64,000 nucleotides of DNA from assembly GCF_021869535.1 (NCBI RefSeq), contig NW_026262648.1:1984001-2048000 (forward strand), in the 5' to 3' direction. Below, one piece after another: positions 25,401 to 32,699 of the stretch (position 1 is its first letter; each line of letters begins with the position of its first letter). The DNA comes from Mytilus californianus (Eukaryota; Mollusca; Bivalvia; Mytilida; Mytilidae). Under the pieces are notes generated by a model that was not told where the DNA came from, made no database searches, and saw nothing but the letters and a program-made list of their open reading frames with translations. The position numbers and the translations under genes were made by a program.

Positions 25401-28400
25401 ACTTTGTGTTTTTTAATAACAAAGTCATTACAATTTGTGTTTTTTAATAACAAAGTCGTGACAATTTGTGTTTTTTAATAACAAAGTCGTGACAATTTGT
25501 GTTTTTTAATAACAAAGTCGTGACAATTTGTGTTTTTTAATAACAAAGTCTTTCCAATAATTGTCACAGTCACAAAGCAGCAATGACAGTGTGTTTGTTT
25601 TTAGCAGCAAAAACAATCTCTACACTATATATACATGTATTTAGTAACAAAATGACTACAGTATATTGAACCACAAGACTATATATGACATATGTTTCAG
25701 ACAATACATAATTTGATTTAATCTTATTTGCTATTTTTGGGCTCAAAAAAGCTTTGAAGCTGATGAATTAATATACAAAGTAACAGGAATTACCAAAAAT
25801 ATTTGACTGTGCAACAGATAACATGTATAACATGTATAACATGTATAACCAACAACTGACTCGTCCTGGAAAATAAATGTAAAACAAAGACAAACAACAA
25901 CAAATACATGATGAAGATACTGTGGATTCATTGTTATTCGTTGGATACCAATCTTTGTGGATTTCATAGGAACAGGTGAACAATGAACTTGAATGTTCCA
26001 AGAATTGCAAATTTTGTCTGGGTTTGTATGCAGACAGACCATGAAATTAAATATACATTTGTACATGAAAATGTAAGTTTTCCTCAATCCACAAAAATTG
26101 ATTAATGAATCCACAGTAGCCTAATGTGGACAAGCTAATATATTTTTTTTTATTTAAAATTGGAAAATATGATTTCACAGCGCACGTTTATAATATCAAA
26201 TCTACAATCATTAATTCTGTTATAATGCAGCTTAATAATAATATAAACTTTTCAGAGTTGGAGTTATGATGGATGGGTGGATGCATCCTCTTGATGAAGA
26301 AATGTATAAAAACATTACGCAGCCTGTACTGATGATTAATATGGAGACGTTTCAATGGCAGGAAAATGTGGATCAAATGCAACGGCTCCAAGAAGATCCC
26401 AAGGTTCAGAGACCTATGATAACAATTAAGTAAGAGAGTTAATTAACATTATAAGGCTTTGGATAGTTATTTTCTATTTGTAGACTGGGTAGTATTGTTA
26501 TATGATTTGATATTTGGTCTGGAAATTTATAATGTTAAGTTGAACTGTGTAGAGATTTAAAAAAAAAATAAAATGTCAAAACGTCTAAAACAGGATATAG
26601 CACATTTTTGAGAAAAAGAAATCTGAAACCTAAGTATCAATTCAACATTCTATCTCACAATCATAATTCACTAAACTTAGCAAGGTCCTAATAGCAAGGA
26701 AATGGTCAAACCTAAAACTTTTGTGATCAGAATTGTTTGAGACTCACTAAGAAATTGTTCTATTATATTTAGTTTCAGCATTTCAAACGTAACATGCACA
26801 ACTTTAAAGAAAACTTTTTCCTCATGTTTTTTTCTGCATGCAGTAATCATTAAAGGATAATGATATGATAAAAACCCTTATCAAATTATTCATGCTCTTA
26901 AACAGCAGTTGAATTTTGTTATGTCTGAATTTGTAAATCTTTTAATTTCCAAAATAACAATATCTTTTCTCTTGCAGAGGAACATGCCATCAGAGTGTTA
27001 CTGACTTTCAATTTTTAGTAAAAAAACCTCTTGGTATGTTTATGGATGTTCGACACACATTATCTCCAAAAATTGCCATAGATGTCTCAAATAAAGCTAC
27101 ACTAGGATTTCTTAGGAAGCACCTTGGTAAGTTTACTTCTATTTCTGTAACTGAACTATATGATTACTGAAACCATAAGAGGAATGTATGAGCTAGTTTA
27201 TTTATTCAAGACAGCTGTTACAGTCAGTTACGACTTACTGTAATCTGGTATTAAATGCAAGCACAGATATATTCATAAATACGCCATACTGATATTGACA
27301 ATTTATTTTATTTTATTTCTAAAACTTTGTTTTGTTTAGTCCAATTTAGGAAAGGAAATGCTGAGTTTTCTGATTCTTGGACCTTTTGTTACAAGATACA
27401 GTTGTAAGGACGTGACCTCATTGACCATGTTGACTTGGGAAAACTAACTGTTTTTAGACCAAGAAATATTAAAGCTTGCATTAGACAACAAATTTGAGTC
27501 AAATAATTTTTAAAAAAGGTTTTGAAATTTAAATATTGAATTCTACACCCTTCTCAACATAGTGTAAAATGCCGATTTCAAGTAACTTAAATTCAAGATA
27601 AGTTCAAATTTAGCAAAGAAAGAAGACCTGAATTTACAGTCAGAAGGAAGATGTGTTTTGTTCATTTGACATGTCTCCTTCTATTTTTATACGACCGCAA
27701 AAAAAATTTTGTGGTTGTATATTGGTTTGACGTTGGCATCGTTGTCGTCGTCGTCATCGTTGTCGTCGTCATCGTTGTAATGACACATTAGTTTTCGCAC
27801 TCTAACTTTAGTTTAAGTAGATGGATCTCAATGAAATTTTATCATAAGGTTCAATACCACAAAAGGAAGGTGGGGATTGATTTTGGGGGTTATGGTACCA
27901 ACAGTTAAGGAATTAGGGGCCAAAATGGGGCCAAAAATAAGCATTTTTGTAACTTCCAGACATAACTTGCGTGTAATTGTATGGATCTCTCTGACATTGT
28001 ACCACAAGGTTCCATATCACAAAGGGAATGCTGGGATTGATTTTGGGGGTAATTGCCTCCAAATTTTAGGAATTAGGGGCCAAAAGGGGGCAAAAAACAA
28101 GCATTTTTCTAGTTTCATGACAATAACTTGTGTGTAAGTGTATGGATCTCTCTGACATTGTATCACAAGGTTTTATATCAAAAAGGGAATGCTGGGATTG
28201 ATTTGGGGGTAATTGCCTCCAAATTTTAGGAATAAGGGGCCAAAAAGGGGCAAAAAACAAGCATTATTCTAGTTTCATGACAATAACTTGTGTGTAAGTG
28301 TATGGATCTCTCTGACATTGTATCACAATGTTCTATATCACAAAGGGAATGCTGGGATTGATTTTGGGGGTAATTGCCTCCAAATTTAGGAATTAGGGGC

Positions 28401-29958
28401 CAAAAAGGGGCAAAAAACAAGCATTTTTCTAGTTTCCAGACAATAACTTGTGTTTAAGTGTATGGATCTCTCTGAAATTGTACTGCTAGGTTCCATATCA
28501 CAAAGGGAAAGCTGGAATTGAGTTTGGGGGTAATTCCCCAAAAAGTTTAGGAATAAGGGGCCAAAAAGGGGCCAAAAATAAGCATTTTTCTAGTTTCAGA
28601 CAATAACTTGTGTTTAAGTGTATGGATCTCTCTGAAATTGTACTGCAAGGTACCATACCACAAAGGGAAGGCTGGGATTGATTTAGGGGGTAATTCCCTC
28701 AAAATTTTAGTAATTAGGGGCCATAAAAGGGCAAAAAAACAAGTATTTTTCTAGTTTCAGGACAATAACTTGTGTGTAAGTGTATGGATCTGTATGAAAT
28801 TGTACTGCAAGGTTCCATATCACAAAGGGAAAGCTGGGTTTGAGTTTGGGGGTAATTGCCCTAAACGTTTAGGAATTTGGGGCCAAAAAACAAGCATTTT
28901 TCTAGTTTCCAGACAATAACTTGTGTTTAAGTGTATGGATCTCTCTGAAATTGTACTGCAAGATACCATACCACAAAGGGAAAGCTGGGATGAATCATAA
29001 GGGGGTTCAAAAAGTTGGGGGGGGGGGGGGGGGGTTTCCTTTTTTTTATTTAAAATTTTCCATTTTAAATTGGTTATTTCTGATTTATATATAAAAGCAA
29101 ATATTAATGATATGGTTTGAATAGGTAAATTAAAAATTTTTAAGTTCTTAGACCACTTTCATTCTGTGTAAGAAACCTATGCTGTGTCAAATATTTAATT
29201 ACAATCCAAATTCAGTGCTGTATCAAGCTTGAATGTTGTGTCCATACTTGCCCCAACTGTTCAGGGTTCAACCTCTGCGGTCGTATCAAGCTGCGCCCCC
29301 GCGGAGCATTTTATTGCTAATAGATATAACATTGATGTTTAGATCAATTCGAAATTTCTTTCAAGTGGTTAGTTTCATAAGAAAGGGTAACTGATCTTCG
29401 TACCCACATAATTTCCCACGTATATTTAGGTCCAAATGTGGATATCGTGGCACAATCATTGATATGCATCACAAATATATAAAGGAAAACAGAGTTCCCT
29501 TTCATTCTTTCATTTTCATTGTATACCTATTTTGGCAAGTATCTCTAATAGCTATGTGGTAATTAAATCAGCGATTTTTCACTACTATTGCAATCTTCCT
29601 GTATTGTACATCAAAGTTATGGACCATAAGTCACATAGTTGATTTTATAAAAAATAGATTAAAGAACAACACTTGAAAAAAATCTACATTTTATCTCCTT
29701 CTTAAAAAATTATTTTGGCTTAAATATAAGTATTTAAAACATGCCAGTCTTTTATTGCAAATGATATTGCAATTTTAAAATGTTGATACATGTATCTCTA
29801 TATATTGTGACTTGATTCAGATTAAGAATTACAACTAGATAATTTTTGTATATTTTCTTCTTCTAGGACAAACAGGGGATACATACGATAGTATCATATC
29901 TGGTGAAAATGAATATACTGTTTCGGGTCCAATCATTGCACGAGAAAGACCAGCTTGA
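1160..29958 (+). CDS. PAFAH2: PAF-acetylhydrolase (plasma/type II family), nine coding exons
   Basis: Phospholipase A2 family enzyme that hydrolyses the sn-2 acetyl or oxidised short acyl chain of PAF-like phospholipids. Joined exons 1160-1423, 11759-11873, 13802-13964, 15526-15697, 16019-16132, 17079-17170, 26256-26429, 26978-27126 and 29867-29958 give 1335 nt, 444 residues plus TGA; every intron is GT-AG and all phases agree. An alpha/beta hydrolase fold is visible: FSHG oxyanion strand near residue 150, EHRDGSAS at 179-186, nucleophile Ser290 in GHSFGG, Asp313 in MMDGWMHPL, His369 in GTCHQ. The Ser-Asp spacing of 23 and Asp-His spacing of 56 match the family. There is no N-terminal signal peptide; the first 50 residues are polar. 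That argues for the intracellular PAFAH2 type rather than secreted PLA2G7, but the two are not separated here by phylogeny. The start is the first ATG after an in-frame TAG. Confidence 0.93.
5542..5708. mobile_element. Foldback MITE with TA target duplication
   Basis: Long terminal inverted repeats beginning TGGTGGCCGGTTAAGGCCAT and ending with the reverse complement. Nested inverted arms contain TTTCGCGTTTTCG. A TA dinucleotide flanks each end (540-541 and 709-710 within the 5.5-5.7 kb block), as in Tc1/mariner-type non-autonomous elements. No coding capacity. Confidence 0.75.
5757..8015 (+). repeat. Modular dispersed repeat, family A, full copy
   Basis: Begins TTTTTATACGACCGCAAAAA with a small hairpin and ends near CTGCGGTCGTATCAAGCTGC, so its ends carry the inverted motif ATACGACCGCA. 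Inside, in order: a GTC/GTT-rich trinucleotide run; about five ~160-bp tandem units (each with CAAAGGGAA.GCTGGGATTGA and AACTTGTGTGTAAGTGTATGG); a poly-G tract near 6762; a ~38-bp tandem array around GCAATAGCAAGAAAT (6935-7150); and ~120-bp units around GGGGTTCTTTGATATGCTGAA (7210-7800). It has no open coding frame. Copies at 27685, 44482 and 52762 differ in module content. Confidence 0.85.
8838..9187 (+). repeat. Family A repeat, short partial copy
   Basis: Starts TTTTTATACGACTGCAAAAAAT, keeps the GTCGTCGTCCGAAGACACAT segment and about two of the ~160-bp units, and stops without the right-hand modules. Confidence 0.75.
9919..9957. repeat. 39-bp perfect palindrome with 9-bp direct repeats
   Basis: Arms of 19 bases starting CTGAGACTACTATAACACA around a central T at 9938. 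ATGCACACT occurs at 9912-9920 and again at 9958-9966. Its sequence is unrelated to the palindrome at 516-554, but it has the same size and flanks. Confidence 0.8.
11607..11640. repeat. 34-bp near-perfect palindrome, same family as 516-554
   Basis: CAAGGATTTGAATAGTA followed by its reverse complement, with one mismatched pair. It is flanked by TTTGAC at 11600-11605 and 11641-11646. The arms match those at 516-554 except for a shorter centre. Confidence 0.75.
11759..11873 (+). CDS. PAFAH2: PAF-acetylhydrolase exon 2 (residues 89-126)
   Basis: Encodes KRDKQWPLWLPRKQY onwards, matching the family's WIPNKEY-type segment before the lid region. Phase 0 acceptor CTTCAG|AAA and phase 1 donor GGGAG|GTTTGT. 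Confidence 0.88.
12042..12300 (+). repeat. Dispersed SINE-like repeat, family D
   Basis: Carries the family signature: GGTATGATTGCCAATGAGAC, then a GACCTTCAACAATGA segment, then TATAAAAGGCCCCAACATGA. Other copies are at 16228, 17557, 21646, 41025 (reverse), 46540 (reverse), 52180 (reverse) and 60880 (reverse). No coding frame; I did not find convincing pol III boxes. Confidence 0.75.
12462..13605 (+). repeat. GCCCCCGC-ended dispersed repeat, family B
   Basis: Starts TTTTATGCCCCCGCCATAGTGG, ends GAAGCGGGGGCATCATCTGTG with the motif GTCCCATGGACACATTCC. Its inner part is four to five diverged tandem units of about 165 bp built on CGTTCTCTTACTTTAGTTTG and TATACACAATGCTTATTACC. Open frames here (for example 12960-13193) are by-products of the tandem units. 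Other copies lie at 61503-61943 (reverse) and, diverged, at 54240-54720. Confidence 0.8.
12658..12886 (+). mobile_element. GCAGGACA-rich element nested in family B
   Basis: Opens with ATTTGATTTTTATTGGGGGG and GGCCTAGGATGAAATTTG, then repeats of A-runs followed by GCAGGA(CA/TGA), and ends AAATTTTTCATCCTA. It interrupts the GTGGTGTCACTTTA / TTTTGGTGGTGTC context of the family B unit. The related copy at 32700-32948 keeps the opposite terminus. Confidence 0.7.
13802..13964 (+). CDS. PAFAH2: PAF-acetylhydrolase exon 3 (residues 127-180)
   Basis: Encodes the RYPVVIFSHGIGGNRT oxyanion-hole strand and the GYIVAAIEHR strand of the alpha/beta hydrolase fold. Acceptor TTTCTGCAG|GT and donor CACAG|GTATGT (phase 2). 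Confidence 0.92.
13965..15525 (+). other. Intron 3 of PAFAH2-like gene
   Basis: Unremarkable AT-rich intron. One small inverted repeat around ATTGTATAG...CTATACAAT lies near 15360-15380. Nothing else recognised. Confidence 0.75.
15526..15697 (+). CDS. PAFAH2: PAF-acetylhydrolase exon 4 (residues 181-238)
   Basis: Opens with RDGSASMTF, the conserved follow-on to EHR, then a Ser/Asn-rich, probably surface, insertion and the EEWMPFDF segment. Acceptor TTTTTTTAACAG, donor AAACAG|GTGAGC in phase 0. Confidence 0.9.
15698..16018 (+). other. Intron 4 of PAFAH2-like gene
   Basis: Short AT-rich intron, GT-AG. I see nothing else in it. Confidence 0.75.
16019..16132 (+). CDS. PAFAH2: PAF-acetylhydrolase exon 5 (residues 239-276)
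   Basis: Encodes VYQRAQECTLALNVL, the helix that in the family reads R-x-x-E-C-x-x-A-L before the nucleophile strand. Phase 0 at both ends; donor TTTAAA|GTAAGT. Confidence 0.9.
16133..17078 (+). other. Intron 5 of PAFAH2-like gene, with a family D copy
   Basis: A family D SINE-like copy sits at about 16228-16425 (GGTATGCTTGCCAATTGAGAC, then CAATAATGAGCAAAACCCAT). A poly-C / poly-A stretch is near 16583-16612. The remainder is AT-rich without signals. Confidence 0.7.
17079..17170 (+). CDS. PAFAH2: PAF-acetylhydrolase exon 6 (residues 277-306), nucleophile exon
   Basis: Encodes the KVSLVGHSFGGSTTV nucleophile elbow with catalytic Ser290, then ALSKDTRF. Acceptor CATTGTAG, donor TTCAA|GTAAGT in phase 2. 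Confidence 0.94.
17557..17734. repeat. Left 178-bp direct repeat flanking the Naiad
   Basis: From TAAATAGATATAAGAAGATG to CCATTCAAA. It matches 21646-21823 with a single difference (GAGTCCC here, GAGTGCC there) and no gap. Here it stops abruptly. The right copy runs on into a longer family D repeat, which points to duplication of the insertion target. Confidence 0.9.
18018..18100 (-). promoter_or_regulatory. Candidate SECIS element (form 2) in the Naiad 3' UTR
   Basis: On the minus strand AUGA at 18076-18073 is followed 12 bases later by AAA at 18060-18058 and then by UGAU at 18037-18034. GUUAAAAUAC pairs with GUGUUUUAGU over ten pairs (wobbles included), and CCC/GGG forms a mini-stem beyond the AAA bulge. 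Below the core, GACU pairs with AGUC across a GUCC/UUU internal loop, and AGUCAUG can pair with CAUGAUU. These are the features of a eukaryotic form-2 SECIS. It lies about 140 bases after the stop codon. Folded by eye only. Confidence 0.8.
18220..20259 (-). CDS. Naiad CxC linker and reverse transcriptase (second half of ORF)
   Basis: Second part of the element's polyprotein, one frame off from the endonuclease part. In order: EPPIILYSYKKT linker; [TGA]-D-C, the CxC motif; SSFRYVPYGHVLTGDL; IPADKAANNVVVV followed by TGA; WLPKLHKKPFKFRFI (RT finger motif); YDFSTLYTTLP (RT motif A with catalytic Asp); GIPMGTNCAPL (motif B); FRYLDDIF (motif C, two catalytic Asp); a C-terminal GISHPKFYGN segment; stop TAA at 18222-18220. 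TGA codons at 20073, 19659 and 19020 interrupt it, with no TAA or TAG. The two long open stretches (19644-19018 and 18999-18220) are in the same frame, separated only by a TGA and six codons. Confidence 0.9.
19018..19020 (-). other. In-frame TGA 6 of the Naiad ORF (RT, before motif B)
   Basis: Codon context RMY-TGA-QVVGIPMG. The residue here is not an invariant Cys in the RTs I know and is often Arg, so this one could be a CGA-to-TGA nonsense change rather than a Sec codon. Confidence 0.6.
19657..19659 (-). other. In-frame TGA 5 of the Naiad ORF (RT, DKAANN segment)
   Basis: Context DKAANNVVVV-TGA-RIYYMEV. Penelope-type RTs commonly have Cys here (DKAxNNxVxVC). Candidate selenocysteine codon. 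Confidence 0.75.
20071..20073 (-). other. In-frame TGA 4 of the Naiad ORF (first position of CxC)
   Basis: Context NVPST-TGA-DCETSSFRY. The clade's linker carries a CxC motif just before the S-x-F-x-Y-x-P-x-GH segment. The TGA replaces the first Cys, giving U-D-C. Confidence 0.8.
20201..21214 (-). CDS. Naiad GIY-YIG endonuclease (first half of ORF)
   Basis: First part of the polyprotein. The probable start is the ATG at 21214 (MILRNGKKIINN); the open frame reaches 21604 upstream but that part is a low-complexity hydrophobic translation. Core motif CGIQYVGQTGRAYYKR (the GIY-YIG of Penelope endonucleases) with downstream His residues, then ESHKQFEKSCEVRELFWIKRL, typical of the C-terminal half of the domain. 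TGA codons at 21061, 20968 and 20935 lie in the cysteine-rich stretch ahead of it. In this frame a TGA-TAA pair follows at 20200-20195. The homologous continuation (YLDNILLLEPP) is one frame away, so a 1-nt indel near 20205 is likely. Confidence 0.87.
20933..20935 (-). other. In-frame TGA 3 of the Naiad ORF (endonuclease CCHH finger)
   Basis: Context NLIYVVT-TGA-TQPKCGIQYVG. In Penelope-like endonucleases this is the first Cys of the C-x2-5-C pair preceding the YVG(Q/E)T motif. Strongest single case for Sec in place of Cys. Confidence 0.85.
20966..20968 (-). other. In-frame TGA 2 of the Naiad ORF (endonuclease)
   Basis: Context SCDIT-TGA-KTQNLIY, where related proteins have C-x-T/S-x-N-x-IY. 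Candidate selenocysteine. Confidence 0.75.
21059..21061 (-). other. In-frame TGA 1 of the Naiad ORF (N-terminal Cys cluster)
   Basis: Context FPCNAKK-TGA-LTCFRL, matching the PC-x4-C-x2-C cluster common upstream of GIY-YIG domains in retroelements. Candidate selenocysteine. Confidence 0.75.
21646..22150 (+). repeat. Family D repeat, long copy (right flank of the Naiad)
   Basis: The first 178 bp duplicate 17557-17734. The copy continues with AAACGGGAAAACCAACGGTC, a CTGACTTAGGACAGGTGCAAA box and AAACCTTCACCCTTTTTC, the longer form of the dispersed family. No coding capacity. Confidence 0.75.
22610..23000 (+). repeat. Second dispersed repeat sharing the GACTTGGGACAGGCGCAAA box
   Basis: Begins GGAAATGAGGGGAATGTGTC and shares with family D a region around AGGCTCCTGACTTGGGACAG and CAACCCTCCCCCTATACCTC, but differs elsewhere. 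Probably a sister family with a common tail. Confidence 0.6.
23232..24440 (+). repeat. GTCGAGCC-hairpin dispersed repeat, family C
   Basis: Opens with a hairpin (GTCGAGCCTGCGAC ... GTCGCAGAAAGCTCGAC), then GGCGGCGGCGGCG, then about seven diverged ~130-bp units built on GACCTTGACCTCATTTTCATGG. Closes with AAGAAGGCGAGACA. The second copy at 38393-39395 has the same ends but different inner units. No ORF of substance. Confidence 0.8.
24490..25100 (-). pseudogene. Broken Naiad RT C-terminus, interrupted by a host exon copy
   Basis: Minus-strand translation of 25097-24967 gives NYKDIIRKYSSTC and SGISHPIFYGNILYKAQKC, the C-terminal RT segment also seen at about 18480-18340. The homologous continuation EPLNRLIKKGYSYDTVVRSL resumes at 24600-24490. 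Between them lies a 372-bp segment copied from the PAFAH2-like exon 7 / intron 7 boundary. No endonuclease or RT core remains. Confidence 0.85.
24588..24959 (+). repeat. Copy of the exon 7 / intron 7 boundary of PAFAH2-like gene
   Basis: From AAGGTTCAGAGACCTATGAT to TTATATTTAGTTT. It matches 26401-26775, differing visibly only by three A in a poly-A run. It includes the last 29 coding bases of exon 7 and the GTAAGA donor but no acceptor. The left junction shows AAGGTTC shared with the interrupted Naiad sequence (microhomology). Confidence 0.9.
25364..25551. repeat. 31-bp minisatellite, about six copies
   Basis: Unit built on TTTGTGTTTTTTAATAACAA followed by AGTCGTGACAA. Copies are nearly identical, the last ones slightly changed. 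Confidence 0.85.
25920..26116. mobile_element. TA-flanked MITE (CTGTGGATTCATT ends)
   Basis: Terminal inverted repeats CTGTGGATTCATT / AATGAATCCACAG with TA on each side (25918-25919, 26117-26118). Partial relatives begin at 37766 and 51884. Open frames across it are incidental. Confidence 0.8.
26256..26429 (+). CDS. PAFAH2: PAF-acetylhydrolase exon 7 (residues 308-364), Asp exon
   Basis: Encodes VGVMMDGWMHPL with catalytic Asp313, PVLMINMETFQW, and QRPMITI, which leads into the His loop. Acceptor ACTTTTCAG, donor ATTAA|GTAAGA. Its last 29 bases and the following intron were copied to 24588-24959. Confidence 0.93.
26430..26977 (+). other. Intron 7 of PAFAH2-like gene
   Basis: The first 346 bases are the source, or sister, of the copy at 24617-24959. 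The rest is AT-rich with a good polypyrimidine tract before CTTGCAG. Confidence 0.8.
26978..27126 (+). CDS. PAFAH2: PAF-acetylhydrolase exon 8 (residues 366-414), His exon
   Basis: Encodes GTCHQSVTDF with catalytic His369 and IAIDVSNKATLGFLRKHL, the conserved C-terminal helix. Donor CTTG|GTAAGT in phase 1. Confidence 0.93.
27127..29866 (+). other. Intron 8 of PAFAH2-like gene
   Basis: Contains a family A copy (27685-29315) and otherwise AT-rich sequence; acceptor CTTCTTCTAG. No other feature recognised. Confidence 0.75.
27685..29315 (+). repeat. Family A repeat, copy without the 38-bp and 120-bp modules
   Basis: Begins TTTTTATACGACCGCAAAAA and carries eight or so ~160-bp units. A long poly-G tract (about 29018-29033) is followed directly by the right terminal segment with CTCTGCGGTCGTATCAAGCT. 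The GCAATAGCAAG and GGGTTCTTTGATATG arrays found in the 5.7 kb and 45 kb copies are absent. Confidence 0.85.
29867..29958 (+). CDS. PAFAH2: PAF-acetylhydrolase exon 9 (residues 416-444) and stop
   Basis: Encodes GQTGDTYDSIISGENEY and the C-terminal IIARERPA; stop TGA 29956-29958. A short charged tail is normal for the family. Confidence 0.88.
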
Positions 29959-30149
29959 GGTTTCCAGTACCTGAAAAGGACTAAAGCAAAACCCATAGAT
30001 AAATCAGGAACTCATGATCTCATTTACTTGGCATTCATTGTTCAATCAATGCACAAGTTACAAAAAGAAATGCAACAAGATCAAGCCATATTTACACTGT
30101 TTTTAAATACTATAGTTTGTACATTCCTTTATTTTTTAAATGAATGTAA

Positions 30150-30525
30150 ATTACATGTACTTATTGTCCTACTATCATGAAGGTACTTATTGTCCTACTA
30201 TCTTGTCCTACTATCATGAAGGTACTTATTGTCCTACTATCATGAAGGTACTTATTGTCCTACTATCATGAAGGTACTTATTGTCCTACTTATCATGAAG
30301 GTACTTATTGTCCTACTATCATGAAGGTACTTATTGTCCTACTATCATGAAGGTACTTATCCTACTATCATGAAGGTACTTATTGTCCTACTATCATGAA
30401 GGTACTTATTGTCCTACTATCATGAAGGTACTTATAGTCCTACTATCATGAAGATACTTATTGTCCTACTATCATGAAGGTACTTATTGTCTTACTATCA
30501 TGAAGGTACATGTACATATTGTTCT
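30150..30525. repeat. 26-bp minisatellite just after the PAFAH2-like stop codon
   Basis: About 13 copies of a unit reading ACTTATTGTCCTACTATCAT then GAAGGT, with a few short or variant copies. It sits about 190 bases after the stop, so it is probably transcribed in the 3' UTR. Confidence 0.88.
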
Positions 30526-30590
30526 ACCATCTTGAAGGAAGATTAATGTTTGAGGGTATTTCAAACTACTCTTTTGTAACGTCTATCATG

Positions 30591-30783
30591 AGGGGCCTGA
30601 TGGGGGGGGGGGTCTCATCACGATTCACGAGTTAACTTTTTTGTTAATTACGATTCACAGAAAAAAAATTTCTCCATGATCACGGATCACGAAAATATAA
30701 AAAAAAAAAAATCTGTAGAAAAAAGGATCACGATAGCGAAAATGCGCCGATCACGAAGAACGAAAATAACCCATCAGGCCCCT
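30591..30783. mobile_element. 193-bp MITE with 8-bp target duplication (hAT-like)
   Basis: Ends AGGGGCCTGATGGG / CCCATCAGGCCCCT in inverted orientation, with CTATCATG at 30583-30590 and 30784-30791. Poly-G near the left end and repeated ATCACGA motifs inside. The 8-bp duplication is the hAT pattern; no transposase. Confidence 0.8.
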
Positions 30784-31461
30784 CTATCATGTCCAACGCT
30801 TGAGAATCTCGTGTGAAAAAATACTACAAAAGATCATCACTCATTAATGCACAATTCTGTTTCTTTCTTATTGTTGTATATGTAGCATAGAAAGATGATG
30901 ATCCCTGTTTTAACAGTGGTAGCTATAAATACAGGTGTGGCAAGCATTCTGATGGTCTAGCTAAAATTTGTGTCACCTTCTTGTTACAGTAATATCCATA
31001 GAAAAACGGTTATACTTAAGTCCAAGGGGTATGATTAAAAAAAAAGATAGATTGGAATAAAAATCAACCTGTTTTGTTTAAAGACATTACTTGAGTCCCA
31101 AGGACTAAATTTCATGTGAATTTGAATTAAGCAAAAATGTTGAATACATAACTTTTAATAACTTGAGTTGATACATCATACCTGCCAACTTTTCAAAATC
31201 TCTGAGGGGGGAGGGATTTTAAGCGCAAGAGGACCTAATGCTTCTCTTATATTGTCATAAGTGTTTTTAATCTACTTCTATCATGTCTTTATTGCTTGAA
31301 TGAGTATGTAAGTGTTTAAATACCCTTTTAACTCATTTGAGTGCCTGTTTTAAGGTGTACATATATATACTAGAAACTGGATCAATATTGAACTAACCAC
31401 TATAACGGGAAAATGAGTGAAATAAACTGTGATTTACCCAGGAAAACTAAAACCAACCTCC

Positions 31462-31563
31462 AACTTTGCTGGTAGAGGACTAATAAAAGTACCTCAGTCA
31501 TTCAACAGCAAACTTTGCTGGTAGAGGACTAATAAAAGTACCTCAGTCATTCAACAGCAAACT
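31462..31563. repeat. 49-bp tandem duplication (two copies)
   Basis: Two consecutive copies of AACTTTGCTGGTAGAGGACT ... TTCAACAGCA, identical as far as read. Confidence 0.85.
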
Positions 31564-32565
31564 TAGAAAAGACTTGACCCTAATATAAAAACAAGTGATT
31601 AAGTGCAGAATTTTTAAGAAGCAATTTGGGAATTGGTAAAATCACTTGTAGCCTTACATTTTAAACCTTAATTTAATAGAAACACATAAAATCATGATGG
31701 ACGAGTACATATGAATGTTTCTATTATATGATGGATGGCTAACACTTTATTAAAAGGGTTATATTTGTTAAATCCCTATTTGCTTGATTAAAATATACCT
31801 TAAAGGAATAGGTAATCACAAATGTTCCGATGTAAAATTTGTCTTAAGAGTTGTTTAGGCCTCACATGCATTCTTCTGTGGAAACCTTTACCAACTGTTA
31901 CATGGTATTGTTTCACAATCTGCACAGTGAAATAATGAAATTGTTGCTTTTGAGTTTGACTTTTCACAAATCACAATTTGTCTTATTGCTTACAGCTAAA
32001 GCTACTTTATTTATTGTGGAAATGACAATTTTATACTTGACAAAAATAATATATGAAGAATATTGGGATATTGTAATGTTTATTTATACATATACTACTG
32101 AACATTTGATCAAATGACTATGTGACATAAATGTGTTTAAATGTGCTTTGTTTAATGTGCTTTGTTAAATGTACTAGCAATTTTGTATATGTACATATAT
32201 ATGTTTGCATTTTTTATATATTTTTATTTGCTCAGCAAAAAGTGCAAACTTTTAAAACCATGCCAAGTGTCTTTCATATAATCTGTGATATTTTGTCTTT
32301 TGTAATATGGTATATATTTTTTATCTGTACTTACATGGATTTTGTATGTATATGATTAAAGTGCAAACAAAAAAGTTTAGCATAAATGTTATATGTTTAA
32401 TGTTTCATCAATTTAAGGTCTATCCTCTAGTTGTAGACATGAATGATGTCAACTCTGCCTGGAAAGGTTTGAAGCAAGCTTAGTATATAAAAATTAAAAT
32501 AATGTACTGTCTCTATGTAAGGTACCCGGTACATGTATATTGAATTGATAAGTGTGATAATTATG

Positions 32566-32685
32566 TCTGTATGTCTTTGGGCACTCCGTCAGTACTTAAC
32601 TTAGTCTGTATGTCTTTGGGCACTCCGTCAGTACTTAACTTAGTCTGTATGTCTTTGGGCACTCCGTCAGTACTACTATAATTAT
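32566..32685. repeat. 39-bp tandem repeat, three copies
   Basis: Unit TCTGTATGTCTTTGGGCACT ... ACTTAACTTAG, nearly identical copies; a fourth, shortened start follows. Confidence 0.85.
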
Positions 32686-32699
32686 GTCTGTATGTCCTT

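Larger units (their letters stand above)
17171..26255 (+). other. Intron 6 of PAFAH2-like gene (9.1 kb)
   Basis: In order: a family D fragment (17557-17734), an antisense Naiad retroelement (17735-21645), family D and related repeats (21646-22990), a family C element (23232-24440), a broken Naiad fragment holding a copy of the exon 7 boundary (24490-25100), a 31-bp minisatellite (25364-25551) and a TA-flanked MITE (25920-26116). Confidence 0.8.

Noticed and set aside
25743..26114. 123-residue minus-strand frame with YTCYTCYTCYL
   Set aside because: It spans a TA-flanked MITE and an ATGTATAAC trinucleotide-like run; no domain and no splice partners.
30150..30525. Possible CRISPR-like array
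   Set aside because: Units are head-to-tail without unique spacers and the genome is eukaryotic; it is a minisatellite.
31851..32355. Two open frames after the PAFAH2-like gene
   Set aside because: AT-rich Tyr/Phe/Ile translations with no homology, no splice signals and no codon bias.
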